Assembly: GCA_021774735.1 (NCBI GenBank)
Contig: JAJFIS010000021.1
Location: 124,001 to 188,000, forward strand
Direction of reading: 5' to 3'
Length of the DNA stretch: 64,000 bases
Source of the DNA: Alphaproteobacteria bacterium
Lineage (GTDB): Bacteria; Pseudomonadota; Alphaproteobacteria; Sphingomonadales; Kordiimonadaceae
Below are positions 57,149 to 64,000 of the stretch, piece by piece. The translations under genes and the position numbers were made by a program. Under the pieces are notes generated by a model that saw only the letters and a program-made list of their open reading frames with translations, was not told where the DNA came from and searched no databases. How positions within the stretch are numbered: the stretch's first letter is position 1; each line of letters begins with the position of its first letter.

Positions 57149-58360
57149 TTGAATTCTATTTTAAAAAAACAACATGCTATAAAAGACAGCGGCACCCCCT
57201 TTCGAGTAATGGTGGTTGATGATAGCGCGGTTATTCGCGGTTTTATCAAACGGTATCTTATGGATGACCCAATGATTGATGTTGTCGCGACGGCAAGTGA
57301 TGGCCTCATGGCACTCACGCTCATGAAAAGCCAAGACATTGAAGCGATAGTGTTAGACATCGAAATGCCGCGTATGGATGGATTAACAGCGCTACCAAAA
57401 TTAATTGAGATGAATCCTGATGTTGCGATTGTCATGGCATCCACATTGACCTTGAAAAGTGCTGAAGTTAGTTTGACAGCCTTGCAAAAAGGGGCCGTGG
57501 ATTATGTCCCTAAGCCTGAATCTGCCCGTAATATGCATGCGAGCAATGAATTTCGAACTGAGCTCCTAAGCAAAGTGAAGGCCTGGGCGACACGTCGGCG
57601 CAAGAAAAGGGGTGTTCCCTTACCCAGTGGCATTGGTGCAGAAAGTCGCTCAGGAATTACTAAACCAGCAAAACCGGCTGGCAATGCTGCAGCAGAGCCA
57701 GACCGGGCACCTGTTAAAAAACGGTCACCGGTGATAATTTCGTCTGATGCAATTAAATTTAAGCCGCTCAAAATAGTGAAGCCAAAAATTTTGGCAATTG
57801 CTTCTTCCACGGGTGGACCACAAGCCCTGTTGAAATTTTTTACCGAATTTAAACAACGGCCCAAAGTGCCAATTGTTATTACCCAGCATATGCCTGCGCA
57901 TTTCACGGCTATTCTTGCGCAGCACATCAACCAGCATACGGGGTGGGACGCTAGCGAGGCAGCCGATGGCATGGTTTTGGAAAGCGGTAAGGTTTATGTG
58001 GCACCAGGTGACTATCATTTAACTTTTGAAAAAGATGGCCAGAAGATAATATGTCGGCTCGATCAGAACCCGCCTGAAAACTTTTGTCGACCATCCGCTG
58101 ACCCCATGTTCCGCAGCTTAGGAAAATTATTTTCTGATAAGGTTCTTTGTGTCATTTTGACAGGGATGGGCTATGATGGCCTTGAGGGGGCGCGAGATTT
58201 AAGTGCTATGGGGGCTAATGTTATGGCACAAGATGAAGCAACTAGTGTGGTTTGGGGCATGCCTGGTGCAGTTGCCTCGGCCGGAATATGTGCAAAGGTA
58301 TTACCATTGAGTGAATTGGGCGATGTGACCTTCCAGCAGCAAAGTGGAGGTGCCTTCTAA
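57149..58360 (+). CDS. cheB: Chemoreceptor methylesterase/deamidase CheB
   Basis: The 403-residue protein has an N-terminal receiver (VMVVDDSAVIRG, Asp in AIVLDIEMPRMDG). A Pro/Lys-rich linker of about 60 residues follows, then the methylesterase domain. The catalytic triad is in SSTGGPQALLKF, ITQHMPAHFTAIL and TGMGYDGLEGARD. The TTG start at 57149 lies after AAAGG and gives the receiver its first strand; no ATG serves as well. Its stop overlaps the cheR start. Confidence 0.95.
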   Translation: MNSILKKQHAIKDSGTPFRVMVVDDSAVIRGFIKRYLMDDPMIDVVATASDGLMALTLMKSQDIEAIVLDIEMPRMDGLTALPKLIEMNPDVAIVMASTLTLKSAEVSLTALQKGAVDYVPKPESARNMHASNEFRTELLSKVKAWATRRRKKRGVPLPSGIGAESRSGITKPAKPAGNAAAEPDRAPVKKRSPVIISSDAIKFKPLKIVKPKILAIASSTGGPQALLKFFTEFKQRPKVPIVITQHMPAHFTAILAQHINQHTGWDASEAADGMVLESGKVYVAPGDYHLTFEKDGQKIICRLDQNPPENFCRPSADPMFRSLGKLFSDKVLCVILTGMGYDGLEGARDLSAMGANVMAQDEATSVVWGMPGAVASAGICAKVLPLSELGDVTFQQQSGGAF

Positions 58361-59190
58361 TGCGTACAGAAGACTTTGATTTTCTTGCAAAATTACTAAA
58401 GCAGCGTTCCGGCCTTATGCTAACCCAGGATAAGGTATATCTTCTTGAGAGCCGTTTAACACCTATTGCACGCGAAAGGGGTTTGGCAGGTCTTGATGAA
58501 CTTATTTCCAAATTGCGCTCGAGCCGGGATGAAGGCTTGATGAATGATGTTACAGAGGCCATGACAACGAACGAATCCTTCTTCTTTAGGGACAACACGC
58601 CCTTTGACCTGTTTCGTGATCATGTTTTACCAATGCTTGAGAAGCGCCGTACGAATAAGAAAATTCGCATTTGGTGTGCAGCAGCCTCCACAGGCCAAGA
58701 GCCATATTCCCTTGCAATGATATTGAAGGAAAATTGGCATAAATGGCAATCGTGGAATATTGAGATCATCGCAACTGATATTTCAGCGCAAGTTTTGGAT
58801 AAAGCCAAACGAGGGCATTATAGCCAGTTTGAGGTTCAGCGCGGGTTACCTATTCAAATGCTCATTAAATATTTCAAGCAGGATGGCGAAGTCTGGAAGA
58901 TTAGTGACGAGATTCGCCGGATGGTAAATTACCGTGAGTTTAATCTGCTCGATAATTTTGCGAGTTTAGGCCAGTGCGATATTCTTTTTTGCCGTAATGT
59001 TTTGATCTATTTTGATCAGCCAACAAAAAGTGATGTACTTGGTCGTATGTCACAATTGCTCGCAGCTGATGGTGCATTATTTTTAGGTTCAGCTGAAACG
59101 GTGTTGGGTATAACCGATAAATTCCGCCCCGTGCGCAGCAGACGCGGCCTATATGTTCAATCTGCAGCACCAGATGATTTAATCACATAA
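58360..59190 (+). CDS. cheR: Chemoreceptor methyltransferase CheR
   Basis: The 276-residue SAM-dependent enzyme methylates receptor glutamates and opposes CheB. It has the N-terminal helical domain (MLTQDKVYLLESRL) and the SAM domain with TTNESFFFRD, WCAAASTGQEPYSLAM and ILFCRNVLIYFD. Its start overlaps the cheB stop (TAATG). A strong bidirectional terminator follows directly. Confidence 0.96.
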   Translation: MRTEDFDFLAKLLKQRSGLMLTQDKVYLLESRLTPIARERGLAGLDELISKLRSSRDEGLMNDVTEAMTTNESFFFRDNTPFDLFRDHVLPMLEKRRTNKKIRIWCAAASTGQEPYSLAMILKENWHKWQSWNIEIIATDISAQVLDKAKRGHYSQFEVQRGLPIQMLIKYFKQDGEVWKISDEIRRMVNYREFNLLDNFASLGQCDILFCRNVLIYFDQPTKSDVLGRMSQLLAADGALFLGSAETVLGITDKFRPVRSRRGLYVQSAAPDDLIT

Positions 59191-59216
59191 AAAAACCGAC
59201 TGAAAAGTCGGTTTTT
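59191..59216. terminator. Bidirectional terminator between cheR and ctrA
   Basis: AAAAACCGACT and AGTCGGTTTTT form an 11-bp perfect stem around GAAA. A-tract and T-tract on the two sides allow it to end both the che operon and the convergent ctrA transcript. Confidence 0.92.
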
Positions 59217-59248
59217 ATAAAGTTTAATCGTAATCTAACTAAGCGGCG

Positions 59249-59947
59249 TTAGGCTGCTTCGTCTTCGCTCGTTTCTGGGTTGCGTAAAACATAACCCCGT
59301 CCCCAAACCGTCTCGATGTAATTATTGCCCCCTGTGGCAACAGAGAGTTTTTTGCGTAACTTGCAGATAAAGACATCGATGATTTTCAGTTCAGGCTCGT
59401 CAATACCGCCGTAAAGATGGTTCAAAAACATTTCTTTGGTTAGCGTTGTGCCTTTCCGCAAAGACAGAAGCTCAAGCATAGCATATTCTTTACCCGTCAA
59501 ATGAACCCGCTGTTTATCGGCTTCAACCGTTTTGGTGTCCAAATTAACAGCCAATTTACCGGTGCTAATAATGGATTGGCTATGGCCCTTAGAGCGGCGT
59601 ACAATTGCATGAATGCGGGCAACCATTTCTTCCTTGTGAAAAGGTTTGGTCATATAGTCATCGGCACCAAAGCCAAGGCCCTTAACTTTATTTTCCATTT
59701 CAGTCAGGCCAGATAGGATCAAAATGGGGGTGTTTATCTTTGAAACACGTAATTTCTTTAAAACATCATAACCATGCATATCAGGCAAATTCAGGTCAAG
59801 CAGGATGATGTCATAATCGTATAGTTTTCCCAAATCTAAGCCTTCTTCACCAAGGTCGGTACTATATACATTAAACCCTTCTGAGGTCAGCATTAACTCA
59901 ATGCTTCGGGTCAGGGTTGGGTCGTCTTCAATAAGTAAAACGCGCAT
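59249..59947 (-). CDS. ctrA: Cell-cycle master regulator CtrA
   Basis: The 232-residue OmpR-type regulator has its phospho-acceptor at Asp51 in [10 protein letters not shown], exactly as in Caulobacter CtrA. The winged helix contains [17 protein letters not shown] and [13 protein letters not shown]. The protein ends in two alanines (EDEAA), matching the C-terminal degradation signal read by ClpXP in Caulobacter. It is fed by ChpT, encoded 6 kb away, and in many alphaproteobacteria controls flagellar and chemotaxis genes. It is divergent from fliI. Confidence 0.97.
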   Translation of the reverse strand: MRVLLIEDDPTLTRSIELMLTSEGFNVYSTDLGEEGLDLGKLYDYDIILLDLNLPDMHGYDVLKKLRVSKINTPILILSGLTEMENKVKGLGFGADDYMTKPFHKEEMVARIHAIVRRSKGHSQSIISTGKLAVNLDTKTVEADKQRVHLTGKEYAMLELLSLRKGTTLTKEMFLNHLYGGIDEPELKIIDVFICKLRKKLSVATGGNNYIETVWGRGYVLRNPETSEDEAA

Positions 59948-60319
59948 GAATTTTTATCCCTCCTATAACTGTGGTGATGCTGAATGCTAAGTCAATTCCC
60001 TCCCAGCTATCACCGATACTGCCGCATACTGAGTGTATTTTCAGTGGCATAGCAAACAGATCATTCAATATATTAACCAAGGTTAACGACAACTTGCAAG
60101 AAATTCAAAATTTTACCAGACTTTTAACTATATCATGTGCCTTGATATAGATTTTGCACAGCAATTAAAGGCATTTTACCTCTTTTTAAGTCGTAGGTGA
60201 TAAAGTTCTTTTAGGGTGATTCTTTGTTAATTAACCTATTTTAACCAGTGCTTATTCTGGTAAGCTATTATAATTCAGATAGTGTCGAGGCAAGCGACAA
60301 AATAATCTCAGGGGTCCAA
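59948..60319. promoter_or_regulatory. ctrA / fliI divergent promoter region with TTAA motifs and inverted repeat
   Basis: There is no gene in this 372-base stretch. TTAACCAAGGTTAA is a palindrome at 60073-60086. CTATATCA (60128-60135) and TGATATAG (60143-60150) are an exact inverted repeat. TTAA-N7-TTAC lies at 60165-60179, one base from the CtrA consensus TTAA-N7-TTAA. TTAACC is repeated ten bases apart at 60231 and 60241. One GANTC (CcrM-type) site is at 60218-60222. Together these suggest CtrA autoregulation and control of fliI. Confidence 0.55.
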
Positions 60320-61672
60320 GTGTTAAGTCTAATTCAGGAAATTGACCGTCTACATACAGAAAAGCGCTTTGGGCGTATCGCAGGTGTTCAGGGTCTGTTG
60401 GTGGAAATTGCTGGTGCGCAGCAACAGCTGTCAATTGGGTCACGGGTTCATGTGGAAACCCGCACAGGCCGAAAGGTATCCTGCGAGGTAGTTGGTTTCC
60501 GTGCTGATCATGCGCTTGCCATGCCCTATGAAACACTGGAAGGAGTAGGTGTTGGCTGCAAGGCTTATTTGGCGCAAAGCGAAGCAGTAGTTTATCCAAG
60601 TGAAGCTTGGTTGGGCCGAGTTGTTAATGCTTTTGGTGAGCCGATAGACGGCAAAGGACCTATCCAAAAAGGGGGCCAGCCCTGCGCGCTTAGGGCAAGC
60701 CCACCACCTGCGCATGAACGCCGCCGGGTTGGCACTAAAGTTGATCTTGGAGTGCGGGCGCTAAATGCTTTTGCTAGTTGTTGCATTGGCCAGCGAATGG
60801 GTATTTTTGCGGGCTCTGGTGTTGGTAAATCTGTGCTGCTTTCCATGCTCGCCCGCTACACTAGTTCAGATGTTGCGGTCATTGGCCTTATCGGCGAACG
60901 CGGCAGGGAAGTTCAAGAATTTCTCGAAGATGATCTCGGTGAAGAAGGTTTGGCTCGGTCGGTGGTTGTGGTGGCGACATCGGACGAATCCGCTTTGATG
61001 CGCCGACAAGCAGCCTATTTAACCATGACTATAGCCGAATTCTTCAGGGACCATCAGTCGGAAGTTCTATGTTTGATGGACAGCGTTACGCGTTTTGCCA
61101 TGGCGCAGCGGGAGATTGGTTTGGCGGGTGGCGAGCCACCGGCCAGCAAGGGCTATACACCGACCGTATTTACCGAACTGCCGCGCTTGTTGGAGCGTGC
61201 AGGGCCGGGAGCGGTAGGGTCAGGCAATATTACAGGACTGTTCACCGTGCTCGTTGAAGGGGATGACCATAATGAACCAGTGTCAGATGCAGTGCGTGGA
61301 ATTTTAGACGGTCATATCGTGATGGAACGTGCAATCGCTGAGCGGGGAAGATATCCGGCAATTAATGTTTTAAAGTCGGTATCACGGACAATGCCACAGT
61401 GTAATGAACCTTTTGAAAATAAACTGGTTCAGGAAGGACGTAAATATCTAGCAGCTTTCGCTGATATGGAAGAGATGATCCGCTTAGGAGCTTACAGGCC
61501 TGGTAGCAATGAAGAGGTCGATGCAGCGATACAATATAACCCTCAATTGGAAGCTTTCTTGGCCCAGGATAAAGATGAACGTTCCAGCCTAAGCGATGGG
61601 TATGATTATCTGCGTCAAATTTTAGAAGCGGGCCCGGCGGCGACAGGCCTTAATGCTGAACAAGATGGTTGA
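60320..61672 (+). CDS. fliI: Flagellar export ATPase FliI
   Basis: The 450-residue protein powers flagellar type III export. It has the Walker A motif [12 protein letters not shown], the [10 protein letters not shown] and [17 protein letters not shown] motifs, and [17 protein letters not shown]. The GTG at 60320 follows CAGGGG and gives the usual N-terminus [17 protein letters not shown]; a GTG at 60248 would add 24 residues in AT-rich promoter DNA. It is followed by fliJ after six bases. Confidence 0.96.
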   Translation: MLSLIQEIDRLHTEKRFGRIAGVQGLLVEIAGAQQQLSIGSRVHVETRTGRKVSCEVVGFRADHALAMPYETLEGVGVGCKAYLAQSEAVVYPSEAWLGRVVNAFGEPIDGKGPIQKGGQPCALRASPPPAHERRRVGTKVDLGVRALNAFASCCIGQRMGIFAGSGVGKSVLLSMLARYTSSDVAVIGLIGERGREVQEFLEDDLGEEGLARSVVVVATSDESALMRRQAAYLTMTIAEFFRDHQSEVLCLMDSVTRFAMAQREIGLAGGEPPASKGYTPTVFTELPRLLERAGPGAVGSGNITGLFTVLVEGDDHNEPVSDAVRGILDGHIVMERAIAERGRYPAINVLKSVSRTMPQCNEPFENKLVQEGRKYLAAFADMEEMIRLGAYRPGSNEEVDAAIQYNPQLEAFLAQDKDERSSLSDGYDYLRQILEAGPAATGLNAEQDG

Positions 61673-61678
61673 TAGACC

Positions 61679-62089
61679 ATGAGCCGCCTCGATAGCGTGA
61701 TAAGATTGCGGAAATGGGAACTCGATGAGGTGCGGCTAGTTCTAACCACGATTGAAGCTGAGCGCGACGAGATATTAACTGCGATGGACCGTTTGGAGCA
61801 AGAGTACCAAATAGAATGCACGGGTAAATCCAGCGCTGAAGCGGCGGTGACGTTAGGCGCTTATATGCAAGCAGTTAAGCAAAAACGTACAGAATTTCAG
61901 GAAATGTTAGAAGCAAAAATGCTTGAAGTGACTGAAAAACAGGATGAACTTAACCTTGCTTATAATGAACTGAAAAAATTTGAAGTTGCTCGTGAACGCC
62001 AAGTGGCAGAAGAAGCGGCTGAATTAGGCCGTAAAGAACAAGCCGAAGCGGATGAGATTGGCCGTCAAAAATTTTTCAGGAAAAACTAA
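61679..62089 (+). CDS. fliJ: Flagellar export stalk protein FliJ
   Basis: The 136-residue protein is a long alpha-helical hairpin with heptad patterns, as in FliJ, the stalk that rotates in the FliI hexamer and escorts chaperones. Conserved opening features are SRLDSVIRLRKWELDEVR. Sequence identity in this family is low, so the call leans on length, coiled-coil character and its position six bases after fliI. Confidence 0.85.
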   Translation: MSRLDSVIRLRKWELDEVRLVLTTIEAERDEILTAMDRLEQEYQIECTGKSSAEAAVTLGAYMQAVKQKRTEFQEMLEAKMLEVTEKQDELNLAYNELKKFEVARERQVAEEAAELGRKEQAEADEIGRQKFFRKN

Positions 62090-62189
62090 ATAAGCCTCCC
62101 TGTAACGCCTAATATATTGAACCATTTGCGCAACGGCTTTGTCCTGTGTAGGTTGCTTATATGCAGTAGCAATAATCAGGCAGGGCGAA

Positions 62190-63584
62190 ATGAGCGATAA
62201 TATACAAGACTTCTCTGATTTAGCAGCTTTGCAAGAAGCCGACCGCCGCCACCATCTTCACCCCTTTACTGACCCACAAGCGCTGGTCTCGGCACCGCCG
62301 TTCATTGTCGATAATGCCAAAGGGGTCTTTATTGAAGGGCAAAATATTCGCGTGCTTGATGCCATGGCAGGGCTTGGCTGCGTTAATATCGGTTATGGTC
62401 GCAAGGAAATGGCTGATGTGGCCTCTGCCATGATGCAGAAGTTAAGCTACTATCATAGCTTTGCAGCTGTATCTAACCCACCCGCTGCGGCTTTATGCGA
62501 AAAGCTAGCGAGCTTAGCTCCGGGAGATTTGAACAAAGTCTTTTTCGCTAATTCGGGTTCAGAAGCTAACGAGAGCGTCATTAAATTGGTACATATGTAT
62601 TGGCAACTGAAAGGCCAAGCGGATAAGCGGATATTTATCAGCCGCGATTTCGCCTATCACGGTAGTACCATCGCCGCGTCTGCGCTCAACGGTTTAACGG
62701 CCATGCACTCGCCCTTTGGCATAGAAACCTCTGGCAGTGTTGAGCATGTCACGGCTCCCTTTTGGTATCGTTTCGGCGGCGAATTAAGCCCTAATGACTT
62801 TGGTATTCAAGCGGCTAAGTCCATTGAAGATAAAATATTAGAGCTGGGACCCGATAATGTGGCTGCTTTCATAGGTGAGCCAATTCAGGGCACGCTTGGT
62901 GCCATCATTCCCCCTGATAGTTATTGGCCAGAGGTTGAGCGTATCTGCCGCAAATATAATGTGTTGCTGGTGGCGGATGAGGTGGTTACGGGCTTTGGCA
63001 GAACGGGCACTTGGTTTGCCCAGGAAAAATTTGGTTTTCAAGCGGACATCATGACCTTGGCCAAGGGGCTTTCGTCTGGTTACCAGCCGATTTCAGCGGT
63101 TATTATTAACGATGATATCGCGAGCGTTGTTACCGAAAAGCCTGAAGTTCTGCAGCATGGCTTTACCACAAGTGCCCATCCGGTTGCGGCGGCTGTGGCT
63201 CTAAAAAATATTGAAATTATTGAGCGCGAAGGCTTGGTTGAGCGCGTAGCTGGTGAAATTGGTACCTATTTTGCTGAAATTATCGGTGCGCTAAGTGATC
63301 ACCCGCTGGTTGGTGAAGTGAGGATTTGCGGGCTTTGTTGCGGTATTGAGCTGGCGAAGAACAAAGCCACCCGCGAACAATATCCTTATGAATTTAGTCT
63401 ATGCAATCATGTGTCTCAAGCGGCTATCGGGCAACGTATTATTGTGCGCCCGGGCGGAAATGTGGTGATGATGTTCCCACCGCTAATCATTGAAAAAAGT
63501 GAAATTGATATGCTGGCCAAGGGGTTACGTATAGCCCTTGACCATGTTTATGGAATGTTAGTGGCCGAGGGTATGGCTGGCTAA
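62190..63584 (+). CDS. Class-III omega-aminotransferase
   Basis: The 464-residue PLP enzyme has the lysine in MTLAKGLSSGYQPISAV, the aspartate pair LVADEVVTGFGRTG and FANSGSEANESVIKL. It belongs to the omega-aminotransferase group that includes beta-alanine- and putrescine-pyruvate transaminases. The amine substrate cannot be fixed. The ATG at 62190 follows CAGGGCG; a longer frame from 62139 is unsupported. It is unrelated to the flagellar genes before it. Confidence 0.9.
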   Translation: MSDNIQDFSDLAALQEADRRHHLHPFTDPQALVSAPPFIVDNAKGVFIEGQNIRVLDAMAGLGCVNIGYGRKEMADVASAMMQKLSYYHSFAAVSNPPAAALCEKLASLAPGDLNKVFFANSGSEANESVIKLVHMYWQLKGQADKRIFISRDFAYHGSTIAASALNGLTAMHSPFGIETSGSVEHVTAPFWYRFGGELSPNDFGIQAAKSIEDKILELGPDNVAAFIGEPIQGTLGAIIPPDSYWPEVERICRKYNVLLVADEVVTGFGRTGTWFAQEKFGFQADIMTLAKGLSSGYQPISAVIINDDIASVVTEKPEVLQHGFTTSAHPVAAAVALKNIEIIEREGLVERVAGEIGTYFAEIIGALSDHPLVGEVRICGLCCGIELAKNKATREQYPYEFSLCNHVSQAAIGQRIIVRPGGNVVMMFPPLIIEKSEIDMLAKGLRIALDHVYGMLVAEGMAG

Positions 63585-64000
63585 TTAGGCAGTTTTTGCT
63601 TGTCGTTTCAGCATAATAAATACGATGCCACTAAGGGTCATGGCCAATCCAATCGTTGACGGCAGTGTCCATATATAATCTTCAACAAAGGTTGAAATGG
63701 TGAGCGCCACCAAGGGCACCAGCACCGAGATATAACCTGACCGGCCAACCCCGATTTTTCCGATCATCCAGAGCAGCGCCGTGAAAGCGACAATGGTGCC
63801 TAGGAAGGACAGATGTACCAGCGATAGATAATAGCTGATGCGGTCGTCAAATGTTGGCATCGTACCTTGGGCGAGGGCAAAAAAAGCGATCAAAGCAGTA
63901 CCATATGCCATGCTCCATGCATTGGCAGGAAGGATTGGCATAGTCTTAAAGGTTTTGCTGCCCACCACTGTATTGCCGGCACTGGCGATGATGGTTGCGC
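63585..64000 (-). CDS. EamA/DMT-family transporter (5' end cut by window)
   Basis: The frame is open to the right edge, so only the C-terminal part is visible. It shows four hydrophobic helices typical of the second EamA repeat, including SLVHLSFLGTIVAFTALLW and GYISVLVPLVALTISTF. It would export a metabolite; the substrate is unknown. It starts at the base after the aminotransferase stop, convergent. Confidence 0.85.
   Translation of the reverse strand, partial: ATIIASAGNTVVGSKTFKTMPILPANAWSMAYGTALIAFFALAQGTMPTFDDRISYYLSLVHLSFLGTIVAFTALLWMIGKIGVGRSGYISVLVPLVALTISTFVEDYIWTLPSTIGLAMTLSGIVFIMLKRQAKTA

Noticed and set aside
60073-60086. TTAACCAAGGTTAA as a canonical CtrA box
   Set aside because: The TTAA elements are six bases apart instead of seven, so it is reported only as a palindrome in the promoter region.
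60248-60319. Upstream GTG start for fliI
   Set aside because: The added residues come from promoter-like AT-rich DNA with TTAACC motifs, while GTG 60320 has a CAGGGG site and the family N-terminus.

Overview
The window is chromosomal DNA of an aerobic, flagellated alphaproteobacterium of moderate GC content (roughly 45-50% by eye). The lineage call rests on gene content. There is a CtrA regulator with a ChpT-type histidine phosphotransferase, a zapA / 6S RNA / 5-formyl-THF cyclo-ligase cluster, a tkt-gap-pgk run, a plant-type glutamate-cysteine ligase and an aa3-type cytochrome oxidase operon with ctaB, ctaG, DUF983 and SURF1 genes. A marine Kordiimonadales-like or related organism would fit, but the order cannot be fixed from this sequence alone. 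No rRNA, tRNA, CRISPR array or intact insertion sequence was seen.

Layout. 1-1.7 kb: LytS/LytTR two-component pair, cut by the window edge. 1.8-4.0 kb: polysaccharide deacetylase and a CelD/FemAB-like acetyltransferase. 4.0-6.6 kb (minus): YmdB-type phosphoesterase, cyclo-ligase, 6S RNA, zapA and a coiled-coil protein. 6.8-11.1 kb: tkt-gap-pgk, followed by a REP-like element and a Lys/Cys-patterned exported protein. 12-18.9 kb: housekeeping genes including gshA beside a cysteine-dioxygenase-like gene, rsmE, ubiA, ppa and a truncated DUF418 gene. 19-25.8 kb: 3-oxoacid CoA-transferase, a TonB-box exported protein, an alpha/beta hydrolase, a RES/Xre toxin-antitoxin island and tldD. 26.1-32.5 kb: the complete cytochrome c oxidase operon. 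32.5-42.8 kb: thrC, M16 peptidase, yqgE, redox proteins, SPFH/NfeD pair, tandem DsbA-like protein, M28 peptidase and an ankyrin protein. 43-46.9 kb: TetR regulator with a clear operator, acyl-CoA dehydrogenase and rmuC. 46.9-49.9 kb: an AT-rich accessory patch with a DUF4143 ATPase, an orphan membrane-anchored protein, repeats and a 45-codon basic protein gene. 49.9-52.1 kb: HMG-CoA lyase, cupin and cysQ. 52.3-62.1 kb: chpT, cheA-W-Y-B-R, ctrA (divergent), fliI and fliJ, which places the cell-cycle phosphorelay, chemotaxis and flagellar export side by side. The window ends with a class-III aminotransferase and a partial EamA transporter.

The most unusual object is the 1030-residue hybrid CheA at 53157-56249. 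Between its Hpt domain and its dimerisation domain it carries a segment that reads like a group-I truncated globin, but the usual distal tyrosine is missing and the proximal histidine is displaced. It also has a second, divergent CheW-like domain and a C-terminal receiver. Other leads are the toxin-antitoxin island bracketed by two near-copies of one terminator, the repeat-flanked insertion patch after rmuC, the TonB-box protein that is not a receptor, and the Lys/Cys-patterned secreted protein.
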